This document shows positions 53,408 to 64,000 of a stretch of DNA of 64,000 nucleotides, one piece after another. The number at the start of each line of letters is the position of its first letter. Position 1 is the first letter of the stretch. The stretch is from Gautieria morchelliformis (taxonomy: Eukaryota > Basidiomycota > Agaricomycetes > Gomphales > Gomphaceae), in contig WHVA01000053.1 of the NCBI GenBank assembly GCA_015179125.1, positions 124,001 through 188,000 on the forward strand, read 5' to 3'. The position numbers and the translations under genes were made by a program. A model generated the notes under the pieces. The model had not been told where the DNA came from and ran no database searches. It saw only the letters and a list, made by a program, of their open reading frames with translations.

Positions 53408-54670
53408 CAGCCTAGGCTGCTCCTCTCATTGCCTCCCACCTTTCTGGATGGTAATTACTGGCTCTGGTGTGTTTTTTCCTATCATATCTATCATTTCTTC
53501 CAATAATTTTCGCTTTTTTATCCTCTTTTTGTCTGCTTTTCAGCCCCCTCTCTCAATGCCTCCCACCTTGCCTGTCTGATATTGCTGCATCTGGTGTGTG
53601 TCTTGCTATCATGTTTTGATATTTATTAGAATCAGCTGCTCTCCATGGTAAATATTGCTATTTCTTGGTCATCACTACTGCCGCCTGTGTGTTCTTTCTT
53701 TATCATATCTGTCATTTCTTCTAATAATTTTCGCTTTTTTATCCTCTTTTTGCCATCTTTTCAGCCCAGGTTCCTCCTCTCAGTGCCTCCCACCTTTCCT
53801 GTCTGCCATTGCTGCATCTGGTATGTGTCTTGATATCATATTTGTTTTGTTTTGACATTTATTAGAATCAGATTCTCTCCATGGTAAATATTGCCATTTC
53901 TTGCTATAACTTTCACTTTTTCAATCTCTGTCTGACTCCTTTTCAGCCTATGTTGCTCCTCTCATTGCCTCCCACCTTTCTTGATGGTCATTACTGGCTC
54001 TGGTGTGTTTTTTCCTATCATATCTATCATTTCTTCCAATAATTTTCGCTTTTTTATACCCTTTTTGCCTTCTTTTCAGCCCATGTTCCTCCCCTCAGTG
54101 CCTCCGACCTTGCCTATCTGCCATTGCTGCATCTGGTGTGTCTCTTCCCATCATATTTATGTTGTTTTGATATTTATTAGGATCAGCTTCTCTCCCTGGT
54201 ATTTCTTGCAATAATTTTCGCTTTTTTAACCTCTTTTTGACTGCTTTTCAGCCTATGTCGCTCCTCTCATTGCCTCCCACCTTTCTTGGCCATCATTACT
54301 GCCTCTGGTGTGTTTTTTTCCTTATCATATCTGTCATTTCTTCCAATAATTTTCGCTTTTTTATTCTCTTTTGGCCATCTTTTCAGCCCAGGTTCCCCTC
54401 AGTGCCTCCCACCTTGCCTGTCTGCCATTGCTGCATCTGGTGTGTGTCTTGCTATCATATTTATGTTGTTTTGATATTTATTAGGATCAGCTTCTATCTG
54501 TGGTGTTTCTTCCTGTAATTTTCTCTTTTTTGACCTCTTTTTGACTTCTTTTCAGCCCAGGTTGCTCCTCTCATTGCCTCCCACCTTTCCTGCTCATCAT
54601 TACTGCATTTTTTTCTGTCATTTCTTGCAATAATTCTCGCTTTTTATCCCTTTTTGTATTTTATTTTATA
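53408..54670 (+). repeat. Higher-order tandem array
   Basis: The block CAGCC...CCTCTCATTGCCTCCCACC recurs at 53408, 53541, 53762, 53944, 54077, 54249, 54384 and 54553. Spacings are about 133, 221, 182, 133, 172, 135 and 169, so two subunits alternate. Between blocks lies AATAATTTTCGCTTTTTTAT. Several short frames read through it with repetitive peptides; I do not regard them as genes. Confidence 0.75.
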
Positions 54671-54894
54671 TGTATATACATATATCCTGTATAGTTTCAA
54701 AAATTGATATCAATAGATTTCTCTGAATTGGCTAAAAATTAATGACAACAGCCCTGCCTGCAAATATGAGTCTATTTCTCTGATATCCATTGTACAACCT
54801 TCTGGCATTTATTTATTTTCACTTGCCCCTACAATAATTTCTTTCACTTTTACGCTCTTGCAGATACACTATAAACAAGTGACATTCTACAAAT

Positions 54895-55640
54895 AAGGGA
54901 AATGCTACTTGGGGGACATGCTATGTATGGGGGGTGTAAGGGCAACCCTGGCTAGTTGTGGAGATCACACTACCACACAACTGACAAGGGGAAATCCAAA
55001 GTCTGTATAAATGAACAGAGCATACAAGAGAGGGGATTCTCACCTGACAAGGGGAAATCCAAAGAGAAAAGTCTAAGGACCCCTAATGTCAGCGAGCCCG
55101 TATTATACTACGCTGCGCAGCCAGGGACAACACTTGGCACCCGCCATCAACCCTGCACCTCCCTGACCCTTGATCGACCCTTGATGTCACCTATTACGCG
55201 AGTCGCTTGATTTCCGACACTGTTCCGAGGGTGGAACTCGGAAATTGGAGTGGAACTGGGAAGGCGAACAGAACTGGTGGAAGTTCTCCCAGAAGCGGAA
55301 TCATTTCCGAGAGCGGAGGCGGAAATGGAGTCGGAACTGGTGGAAGTTCTCCCAGAAGCGGAATCATTTCCGAGAGCGGAGGCGGAGATGGAATCGGAAT
55401 CGGAAGCGGAGTCGGAAATGGAGTCGGAACTGGAAATGGGAAACAGGGTGTCCCCTGACAGGGGGCAGGCTATGCATGGGGGGCACACTATGCATGGGGG
55501 GCACGCTATGCATGGGGGGCATGCTAAGCATGGGGGCACGCTACACATGGGGGATATGCTACACATGGGGACATGCTATGCACACTATACTTGGGAGACA
55601 TGCTACACTCAGGGAACACATGCCATACATGGGAACATGC
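54895..55640 (+). repeat. Minisatellite with ~18-20-bp units, split by an LTR
   Basis: Units of the type GCTATGCATGGGGGGCAC occur at 54895-54934 and again at 55461-55640, degrading to the right. The solo LTR at 54935-55460 lies within it. Confidence 0.7.
54935..55460 (-). repeat. Solo LTR, E family, reversed
   Basis: 526 bp, TGTAAGGGCAACCC...GTGTCCCCTGACA on the plus strand, flanked by GGGGG on both sides (54930-54934 and 55461-55465), which fits a 5-bp duplication but lies in a G-rich repeat. Longer than the 491-bp E LTRs mainly because of a tandem duplication of ~60 bases around 55270-55390. Confidence 0.85.
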
Positions 55641-56173
55641 TACACATGATTAGCACACAGAGTCAGGAGAAATGTGTGGAGACATTACCTACCCAGATGT
55701 GTTACTTAGAGCTACTTTCAATTGTGACAAGATGTGTTTTACCCAAGTTTCATTTACCCAATGTATTTGACCTAACCCCTGGGCAAAGCATGGGTATCAT
55801 CCACCCTGGCAGTGGTCCCAGTGCATCCAGGCTTATTCCACAGGTCCCTGGCAGTCTCAGGTCATCCAGGCTCATCCCACGGGTCCCAGGCGGTCCCTAC
55901 CCAGTGCTGTGCCACATCCAGGCATATCCTGATGTGCAGCACAGGGGCATGGTAGGAGTAGACTTGCAATATGCAATATTTTCCCATGGGCAGTTTTACG
56001 TTGCACTAATTGGAACAAGTCCATGTTCTTTAATATTGTATACAAAGAGGTATTGCTAAAGCCTGATTAAATATGTAGTTTCATTCCACCAAATAATGGT
56101 TTAATACTATTAACTACCCCTGTGCAATGTTAGCCTTAACTAACCCGGTGCGAAGCATGGGTCAATTGGCTAG

Positions 56174-58489
56174 TTCATATGAAAGTCTAATCCATAGCTT
56201 ACACCTAGCAAAGATCTTCTTCATATTAGTCATCCTTTTTTCTATTGATACCACCCCTTACAAAATATACCAAGTCACTTGGTAACTTGAAAGGAGTACT
56301 GTGTACCACAGAATGACTTGTGCATACAAGTCAAAATTTTCCCCTTTTGAGTTACCTGGTTACATACATTTTTTGCTGGGAACAATGAGATATATATGTG
56401 GGCGATGGAAGTATTTATAGTATTAATGCTTGGTATAATACTTACGCAGTATAACATCTAAAGGTCCATGGACTATCCACATCCCAAATCAGTGGGAGTA
56501 GCCCTGAAGCCCAATTCAGGTGTCGATATTCCAGCAAGTTTCAGGCTGGGGGATGGAACATTTTTACACAAGATTTCCACTGTCACTAACTGGATTGTCC
56601 ACATGCAATATCCAAGTATATTGGGGTTATTGCTATTTTATTCAGGATATATTATGCATGGGGATTTTTCCCACAGTGTTTGTGCAGGGTGCTTGGTCGA
56701 TATTTGGATGCAGAGACTGCGCAACCTATCCATAATACCAAATATAGTAATCGGAGTCCCAGTTACTTGCAGATAGGCGCTCTAGTGCAACCTTCTACCG
56801 ACTGGAAGCAATCGCTATTGGCCGATCGACCCGTCAGAAGTAGCGTACACAAGTGCACACACGCATCGGAGTCGCGGATTTGAATGGGCGCAAACATTAG
56901 GGTTTCATGAGACGGTGCTCCCTGGCATCCGGCTCATCGATGACATTTCAAAAGGGAGGACGTAAAGATTGCAAATGCCACGATCCGTCGACGGCACGAG
57001 TCATCGGACAATCAGGGCGGAAGGCTGTGGCTGACAAGCTTGGGGCATTGATCCAGGCAGAATGAGGAAGGGTGGGCTCTCGACGCAGTAGACGCAGCAG
57101 TGGGTGAGTCAAATGCCTTGAAGAGAGGGAAGCAAGACGACAAAAGCTATGCACGGCAGGCGACTATAGTTGACGCTGAGCCGATCCCCGACATCTGCTT
57201 ATGATTAACAGATTTACCCCGGGAGGATGTACTCACTGGCAGGGATGATTAAAACCGGAGGCTCGAAGACGTATGTATCTGGGCAAACAGGGGTGAGTGT
57301 TATGCGTGGTATACGGTTCGCTAATCGGTCACAGAAGTGCCCAAGAGATGGACGTAATAGGTGTTAATTAGGTGAGCGCCAGACCAGCGAACAAGCGCGC
57401 CTGGGCGACGATGAGCAGGTGATAATTTCATCTGATAGCCTTTCGGGTGACATCACCTGCTAGGGCTTCTTGCCCACATGCGTGGAGGAATTAATACAGT
57501 CTTGAAAGCCGGAGTATATATGACACTGCGCAGCTTGTACGCGGGACCATACCCTGGCATCACCGTCTGGTGGATAACATGGTTCGGTGATACACTGGCC
57601 AGATGAGTCAGTGCCAGTAGTGAATACTGCACCAACACGTAACACGGGGGTGTCTGTAAGAATGCGGGTGTTAGGGTTTACCGTGACCGGAAACCACAGT
57701 TGACAGGCAACAAGACGCTGGGGTTGGAAATGTGGACATGCTGATCGTCATGGAGATGCCTCGCGGGCTGAGTCAGGCACAGGAGGAGGTCTTAGGTAAG
57801 CGCTGGGTGAAGTGCCGCTGGCAGAGAGCACGCGTCGCTAGTCGACATCGGACATGTCGCACTGCGACGTCCACATAGCGAAAATGAAAGGGACATAATG
57901 CACGCCCATCCCTGCAGGCGGACGGCTTCCATTGTGCCAGAGACAAGCGGGTGGTTCTAACGCTTATCGAGAGTTGACAGCCCGATGAGTAGGAGGTAGC
58001 GCCGTGAAGGCGATGCAGGAGAAGCACGGACTCGGTGTACAAGGTATAATGAAGATGGCGGTGAATATACAACTGGTGTTGCTCGTCGACCCTTGACAAC
58101 GTCTGCGATGATTGGTAGATAAGCTGGCAGCTGGAGTGCTAATGAATGGAGAGAGGAGGCCGGCGCGCCGAGTGCGCATATCCAGGCATGTCCCTTGACA
58201 GGAACGGATTGGGCATGTCCTCTCGAGAAAGTGGGACGTCTCTAACCCAGGGCTGACCGGCAGCGTGAGCCGGTCTGGAGATGTAGTGTGAGAAGCAATG
58301 TTGGGCTGTGCGAAGCTGGGAAGCTGGCGACTGGTGGCGCCATAACACGAGGCTCCCCAGGCCACGTGCATCGTGGTGAAAGCTGAGAGACGGGCGCGGA
58401 AACGGCCGCCGTCGTTCCTACGCGTATCAGCCGCTCTCACACAAAATCCACCGATTGGGTCCCCGCTTCTCTTCTTGTTCCTCACTGTC
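56174..58489. other. Intergenic stretch, no supported gene
   Basis: About 2.3 kb between the Helitron-like end and the first host gene. Base composition rises to host-like GC after 56880. Several short ORFs exist on both strands (for example minus 57964-58734, which overlaps the next gene antisense), but none shows a domain, consistent splice pattern or repeat relationship. Confidence 0.5.
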
Positions 58490-60788
58490 ATGTCCACCCT
58501 CACCAGGACGTCTGCCTCCCACTCTCCGCCGTCCCTCCCGTCCTTCGCCCAGACCTTCAGCAACATCTCCCACCCCGCTCCCGTCGTCGCCCGCGCAACC
58601 ATCTCCATTGCCGCCGACCCCCACCACCCCGACGACATGCACACCCTCCCTCCCATCCACCACAATCCCCCCCAAAACGACATCCCCGACCCACCGACCC
58701 ACCCTGACCACACCGCCGCCGCCCGCAAGGGCAAGAAGCGCGCCCTGCAGCAGGACGAGGGCCCCGCCGCTCAGCAAAAGCGGCCGCTCGAGCCCAACAC
58801 ACCGCGGTACGTTATCTCTCCCGTGTCCCCACTCTCACCCTCAATCCAGGGCACAGGGCCCCGTCTGCCGTCAAACAGGAACCGCTCTCCTTATCGCCGT
58901 CCCCGGGCATCGCCCAGATCGAACACGACGAGCTCGATGCCTCCCCACCACCACGCCGCCCCATCAAGAAACGTCGCGTTAACCCCGCACCAGGCTCCAA
59001 ATCTCAGCAAGCCGTAGATACCGAGTCCTCCGTGTCCCCAGATGTCGCAGCGTTCACAGCTCCCAACAGCGACCAGGGCGCACTTGAGCAGGTCAGCCGG
59101 CGTTCCCCTTTCCCGCCTCCGCTCTGCATAATAATACCCCATCTTCTCAGGTTCGCGCCACCCTCTCCATCAAGCAGAAGCAGAAGGAAATCATTGAACA
59201 ACGCCGGGGATCTACCGCTGGCTTATCACAGTCGGCTTCTGGTCCGCCCTCGCAACCCGGCCCGTCGGTGCGGAGACAGTCGGGCCCAGGCACCAACAAC
59301 GCGCCCCCGGTGCCTTCCTCCCAGCAGCATCCTTCACCCCAGCAGCAGCAGCATCCCCAGCCAGCCAAGCACCCCACGCCGCCGCACCACTTCTCGCCGC
59401 CACACCAGTCTCTCCCCGCACCGAACAACTCCTTTTCAAGCTCCCGCCGCCACAGAGGCACGCTGCAGATCAACGGGCACACCCTCTCGTCCGACCCGGC
59501 CCACGCGCTGACCCAGCCCTCGCGCCTCCCCCCGCCGATTCTCACGCCCTCCGCCTCCACCCCCACCGCGCACACCTTCCCGCAGCCCCTCCCTCCGCAC
59601 CCCCAAACACAGGGCCCGCCGCTGACGCGCACGCCCGCCATCGCCAAGTCCTCCACCATCCGCGCCGCACCCCCGAAGCCGCTGACCATCGCTCCGCACG
59701 CCCACTCCCGCCGCCTCGAGCCTCTCGTGCATTCCGCGCCCGTCATCGGCGGCTTCGGGCCCGTGCGCGTTCCCGAGCTGCCTCCCATCCCCATCACGCC
59801 TGGCAGCCGCAGGGTCAGCGGCGCGATGGCGGGCCCCGGCCCCGGCGTCGGTGGTGGTGGCGGGGCGAGCGTGGCCATTGCCAAGAGCGGCGGTATGCGC
59901 ACGGCGGGGCTGGGGCTGGGCAGGCTTAGCTCGTCGTCTGCAGCGGGGACTGTGCCGCCCACGCCGGCGTATGCGAGTCTCTCGTCGCAGCAGCAACAGA
60001 AGGCTGCGTCGCAGGACGGCAAGGGCGGCTTCCTCCAGCTGTTCGAGAACTTCTACGACTCGCTGGCAGACTCGAGGCTGTTGAAGCAGTGGCTGCAGGA
60101 ACAGCTTGCCAAAAGCAACACGCTGCTTGAACAGCTCGGCAAGCTCGAGAAGGAGCGAGAAAGTAGCGGGGTGACGCTATCGCAGGTCGAGGAGATAATT
60201 GAGCGGCGGGTCGGACCGATGAGGAACGAGGTGGAGGGCTTGAAACGGCGCGTGGGCGAGCTGGAGGAGATGCTCTACAAGGAGCGACAGCGTGGCGGCG
60301 TCGGCGTCGGCGTCCCCCGCCGCGAATCATATGCACCCAACACTGAGTTCGAGGAGGAGAAAGGCCCTGGCAGACGGGCCTCGGTGCGGTCGAGCGATGG
60401 TGTGTTCCCGGAGCGTCGGGACGAGCCTGGTGAGAGGGACTGGGACCGCGAGCACCGCGAGCGCGAGCGCGACCACGCATCGCCTGCCGGCTCGCTGCAT
60501 TCGTCGCCGTCGTTTGACCAGCACCGCCTCTCGACAAGCGCCGTGCGCCTCGAGTCGGGCCCCGCCCATGCGCATGTGCACCCGGTCTTTCCGCTGGCGT
60601 CGTCCAGCCAGCACCGCCCGTCGCCGCTGGGTTTGGAGCGCGAGCGCGAACGTGAACGCGAGTCGTCGCGGACGTGGGAGTGGCGGAGACATAACGCGGA
60701 CAGCACGGGTAGCAGCAGTACCAACGGCCGCCACGACGCGCCGCCATCGTCGTCAATGCAGACACAGACACGCGCACCCTCGGCGTGA
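58490..60788 (+). CDS. Host gene 1: low-complexity coiled-coil protein, unknown function
   Basis: Three exons: 58490-58806, 58857-59091, 59151-60788. Introns are 50 nt (GTACGT...CACAG) and 59 nt (GTCAGC...CTCAG), and the joined frame is 729 codons. The start MSTLTRTSASHSPPS is chosen as the first Met followed by continuous coding. The N-terminal 180 residues are Pro/Ser-rich with basic runs (KGKKRA, RRPIKKRRV). Exon 3 opens VRATLSIKQKQKEIIEQRR, then a long Pro/Gln/His-rich stretch. A predicted coiled coil at about 475-565 (LFENFYDSLADSRLLKQWLQ, VEEIIERRVGPMRNEVEGLK) is the only structured part. The C-terminus is Arg/Glu-rich (EHRERERDH). The basic runs suggest a nuclear protein; I recognise no family. 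Confidence 0.75.
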
Positions 60789-61215
60789 GCAAGGATATCC
60801 ATATTCTTTTGTTTTGTAACCGGGACGATCTTTTGTTCTTTTCTTGCCTTACCCTCATTTCATGTACGCTGTCTCTTATGCTTTCGATCTTCATATTTTC
60901 TTTCATAACGATCCGGACCTCCTTACTTGCTGCCGCTCGTCGTACACTCCTTCCGTACATCTCTGCCCACATATCGTGTACCATCATTATCACTCCCTGC
61001 AGTGAACGATCTTGTCTTGTACAGTACCTAGATAAGCTCTGTCTTGACTCAATACATGGAAGTTGACTCGGAGAATGGGCTTGATCGACTCGGAGCGGAC
61101 TTGCTCACGGCGCAATTGGTCGAAGATGCGCTCGGCACTGCATTTATTGCATCGCCTCCGATTGTGGCGCAGACGGAATGAGCGTTGAGCGGGCCCAACC
61201 TGTGTGACCTGCGGG

Positions 61216-61275
61216 AAATGACTCCATCCAACCCCCGTGGATGGAGTCATGGCCTTCCACGCACATATAAAAATG
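61216..61275 (+). promoter_or_regulatory. Promoter of host gene 2: 13-bp palindrome and TATA box
   Basis: A perfect inverted repeat, ATGACTCCATCCA (61216-61228) and TGGATGGAGTCAT (61236-61248), separated by 7 bases, stands about 15 bases before a TATA box (CATATAAAAATGG, from about 61262). Transcription would start near 61290, excluding the upstream ATGs at 61237 and 61273. The palindrome could bind a dimeric regulator (each half contains TGACTC, an AP-1/Gcn4-like core). Confidence 0.5.
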
Positions 61276-61374
61276 GCCACAGACCGTCAGATGCCAGACT
61301 CATACGCCTCATACGCCACTTTGCATCAGACTCATACGCCACTTATACATCTTACACTAGCGACTGGTCGACTG

Positions 61375-61975
61375 ATGAAATCCTACGCCGAAGCGGTCCG
61401 AGCTCAACACCCACGCGCCGCGAGTACGCTCCGGGCCATCCCAGACGACGACGACTACGACTGGACAGACGTCTCCTCCTTGGCGAGCTGTTCCTGGCCC
61501 AGCTGTGCATCCGAAACGGACTCGGACGAGTGTCGCGGTAAGCCGTCCCCGGGCCCGAGCCACCACCCCACCGTGACCATTGGCTGACACCCACTTTTCG
61601 TGCCTTCAGATGAATGTCTACCCACGCGAGACCAGTCCCAGTCCGATTATTGGACGCACGATGACCTACTAGTCGCGGTTGACGATATGGACGGCAGGGG
61701 CCAGCGCGCCCGGACGTCCACGATCAACCACGCCCATCGCGCCGCCCGGCTGAACAACGAGATTAACTTTGGATGCTTCAACGCATCCAAACCTTGGCGT
61801 CCTGTACTAGGTAGGTCTGGCATGAAAGTATACCGTAGGCAGGCATGATGAACATAGCGCACCAGATTACAGTAAGAATTATCGCCGCCTCCTCGCGATG
61901 GAAAGGTCAGCGGAGAGGAAGAAGAAGCGCAGGAATTTGAAGCGGGAAACAAGCAATATGGCGGGCTCTGCGTGA
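61375..61975 (+). CDS. Host gene 2: small charged protein, unknown function
   Basis: Exons 61375-61537, 61610-61810 and 61866-61975, with introns of 72 nt (GTAAGC...GGCTGACACC...TTCAG) and 55 nt (GTAGGT...CACCAG). The joined frame is 157 codons. Starts MKSYAEAVRAQHPRAAS; acidic middle (IPDDDDYDWTDVSS), four Cys in the first third, then STINHAHRAARLNNEINFGC and a strongly basic C-terminus (ERSAERKKKRRNLKRE). No domain recognised. The second intron is chosen because it restores a good basic reading frame; without it the protein ends at 61848. Confidence 0.6.
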
Positions 61976-64000
61976 TTGAAGCCCTGTTGCGGCTGTATCT
62001 TTTACATCTTGTTCTCTGGTGACCGTCGTGGTGTGTATGCTGTCGCGCTACATAGATCAATATCGATCAGCGTAGCAAAGCCCTGGCCACCGCGACCCAA
62101 ACGGTGTCGTTGTAGTGAATCTCTTGTGCTGTATTTTGCAACAGGGATGGACCTCATAGATACGAACAGCAGAACCGCATGAAGGGAAGAGCGCGCTCAA
62201 TGTTAGCATTAGGGAGGGCTGTAGCTGTAGAGTGGTTCCACGAGATCCATTCTTTTAGGCATCTTGACAAAAGCGGTAATTAGATCAAAAGACATGATCA
62301 GTGCGAAAAGTTGACACAGCAATTATCGATCCGAGCCTCGAGGGGACGGACTAATAATAATGTGCAAGTAGAGCTGAGTGATGTCCACTGGCCGCCAGCC
62401 TTTAGCCTATAATATTGGAATTGGGCGACGCCTTCGCGGTTATTGCACCACCTCCGTCTGTGGCATAGGTCCTGAGCCCTCTGAGCAGTGGAACCTCAGC
62501 TGTCCAGGTTGTCAAATGGTGATAAGGGGCTTCCGTCACGTGAGTGAGGCCTTGAAGTAGAATTTGGGACAAAATTCGGCCACAGAGTTCACGTATGCAA
62601 AGTGCGTGATCGTACAACACGGGAAGTTGAAACTTAAAGATGGTTAGGGAAGAGCACACCTGAGATGAATGAGTTGATGGAAAAATGAGAGTAGACGGGG
62701 GTGTGGAAGACTTTGAGAGCTTAAGATCAAGGACATTCCATGTGCGATCCATACGAGTCCTGATTGAACCACCAGGCCATGTACACTAGGTGTAGGATTA
62801 GAAACGATGGATGAGACAGATGATATTTCCAAATCACCCAATCGACGTGCGACTGGGAATTGGCGTTTCTGCCAAGCTGAGCACTGTCCGTTGCAGAGCG
62901 ATCCCGCTGGCACGAGATCCTATTTGCATACGCCGCTGATGCCGCCCGAGTATTCGAACCCTCGAGTGAGATTCGCCTCGTCGTAGACCGTACGAAATCG
63001 ACTCGCCAGGACAAATCGCAGGGAGCCGTGTGGCGTCCTTGTGGCGAGCACCTGTCAGACTTATGCTTCTGTGCAAACGTTCTGTGCAACTTGGCAGTAC
63101 GAAATAACATCTGGTTTTCGTCGCCGTCCTCTGTAGGGTTTGTTATAACTGTGTCCATGGGTATACACGGTACCCTCATGATCTTCATCGTGGCACAGCC
63201 ATGTACTTGGAAATGGAGGGCACCAGTAACCGGATTGTTTCCTAAGAACGGCGTCTTCAGGTGGGACTTCTCGGAGACCAAATATGAGATGTAATCTATA
63301 CTGTCTTCCGATTTCGGTATGTAACTCGTCAAGCGACAGCTCACGTCCTCAGACTGTATCCCGAGCCCACTGTTGGAAGTGCCCAAGCCGGCACTCAGAT
63401 AAAAGGATGTGGCACTGGTAAACACTAGTAAACATCGTCAAAGCTGAGATTAGTGGCGAATGAGAAGCACTATACAGGGGCACAACGAACGTGCCTGGAC
63501 GAATACAGTTGATTTGGACACCGTGTGAGTGCGGGCAAAGCGTCTTTTATATATTATTCCTATCTAGTAACTTGACAGAATCTACTGATAAGAGGGGATC
63601 TGGAACAGGGACAGTGACTTGTCCTCATGACAGCGCCACTCGCTTGCTTGTGAGACATAGGCCTTTGTTATTCAACAGCATGCCAGGTGCCAGGCCGTTG
63701 TCCGCTCACCATCGAAGGCCTCATTCCTTGTCTGAATTATCCTAAAGATTGCCATGTCTTTAGGTAGCTGATTACGACTGCATGTCGCCTCATCACCGGT
63801 CATCGTCAATCCGAATGAAGGTACAGACGTGAGGATTATATAAATCGACCTTCGAGGCTCCTTCAGCATTATCCCTTTGGGGATAGGCTTCGCCCTGGTT
63901 TTGGGAGAACAACAGGGATCCCAACGAGTTGACTATTCACCACACTTTGTCGGTGGCAATTAAGACTGCCAAATTTGGCTATGTCTGATGTCTTCCGAAA
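61976..64000. other. Right-hand stretch, no confident gene
   Basis: No transposon signature was recognised in the last 2 kb. Apart from the weak minus-strand frame at 62727-63425, ORFs are short and overlap one another on both strands. Nothing else can be supported. Confidence 0.4.
62727..63425 (-). CDS. Possible host ORF, unknown function
   Basis: A 232-codon frame starting MFTSATSFYLSAGLGTSNSG. The first ~130 residues look protein-like (YISYLVSEKSHLKTPFLGNN, HGCATMKIMRVPCIPMD). The second half is Arg/Ser-rich and less convincing, so an intron may end the true exon earlier. No domain, signal peptide or neighbour relationship helps. It may be chance. Confidence 0.25.
   Translation of the reverse strand: MFTSATSFYLSAGLGTSNSGLGIQSEDVSCRLTSYIPKSEDSIDYISYLVSEKSHLKTPFLGNNPVTGALHFQVHGCATMKIMRVPCIPMDTVITNPTEDGDENQMLFRTAKLHRTFAQKHKSDRCSPQGRHTAPCDLSWRVDFVRSTTRRISLEGSNTRAASAAYANRISCQRDRSATDSAQLGRNANSQSHVDWVIWKYHLSHPSFLILHLVYMAWWFNQDSYGSHMECP

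Larger units (their letters stand above)
52935..56173 (+). mobile_element. Candidate non-autonomous Helitron
   Basis: Starts TCTATAGTATAAAG directly after CTAG of the previous end, a typical Helitron 5' start, and may run to CTAG at 56170-56173, which follows an imperfect hairpin (ACCCGGTGC, GAA, GCATGGGT, 56143-56162) and precedes T. Inside are a higher-order tandem array, a minisatellite and a reversed solo LTR, but no ORF of note. A related degenerate hairpin at about 55771-55792 lacks CTAG. The pairing of this 5' and 3' end is inferred. Confidence 0.45.

Noticed and set aside
53655-54518. Series of hydrophobic ORFs in the tandem array
   Set aside because: They repeat with the DNA units, consist of Phe/Leu/Ser from T/C-rich sequence and lack start or splice context.
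55771-55800. A further Helitron 3' end
   Set aside because: Hairpin is degenerate and no CTRR follows at the right distance; kept only as a relic.
57964-58734. Minus-strand 256-codon ORF
   Set aside because: Half overlaps exon 1 of host gene 1 antisense; the rest has no domain, and the composition is shadow-like.
59926-60993. Long minus-strand ORFs (291 and 355 codons) opposite host gene 1
   Set aside because: Antisense shadows of a GC-rich, Pro/Ser/Arg-rich coding exon; composition is low-complexity and the plus-strand gene has consistent splice sites and frame.

Overview
The window looks like a transposon-rich stretch of a basidiomycete (Agaricomycete-type) fungal genome. The evidence is the 45-72 nt introns with good splice sites in the few real genes, the chromodomain-bearing Ty3/gypsy elements with 5-bp target duplications, and Helitron-like 3' ends. 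About 56 kb is a graveyard of nested retrotransposons. Only the right-hand 6-7 kb looks like ordinary host sequence. No rRNA, tRNA or CRISPR array was recognised.

Layout. 1-5946: a minus-strand gypsy element (A) inserted in a gene for a coiled-coil protein with a Zn2Cys6-type cysteine pattern (5947-6817). That gene is followed by an LTR (G, 6948-7422). 7423-11012: a long LTR (F1), itself split by a 1-kb foldback element (N), sits in the remains of a B-family gypsy element (B3). 11013-20962: a minus-strand gypsy relic (C) cut into pieces by a solo LTR (O), a second solo LTR (J1), a deleted gypsy element (D) and a long repeat (M2), with two more M copies at its edges. 21474-44850: a plus-strand gypsy element (H) split by a 20.6-kb element (B1, TSD TCTTG). 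B1 contains a second copy of its own family (B2, TSD GACTC), and B2 contains an LTR (F2). B1 also carries three solo insertions (K, J2, L). H has a separate F3 insertion. 45099-46437: a second, decayed copy of the Zn2Cys6/coiled-coil gene, antisense to H. 46475-52686: the youngest-looking gypsy element (E, TSD TTATC, near-identical 491-bp LTRs). 52692-56173: Helitron ends, a higher-order tandem array, a minisatellite and a reversed solo LTR. 58490-60788 and 61375-61975: two spliced host genes of unknown function. The last 2 kb holds no confident gene.

How the parts relate. The elements are mostly dead: pol and gag are broken by stops, frameshifts and deletions. Where two copies can be compared, several breaks are CGA-to-TGA changes, and LTR differences concentrate at CpG. 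Three points stand out. (1) A Zn2Cys6/coiled-coil gene appears twice in retroelement context, apparently antisense between a gypsy pol and its 3' LTR. (2) The B family carries a large extra ORF between the chromodomain and the polypurine tract, in three copies. (3) Elements A, D and E carry, just after the 5' LTR, a short sequence complementary to the likely 5' end of their own transcript, with covariation between families, as expected for Tf1-like self-priming.
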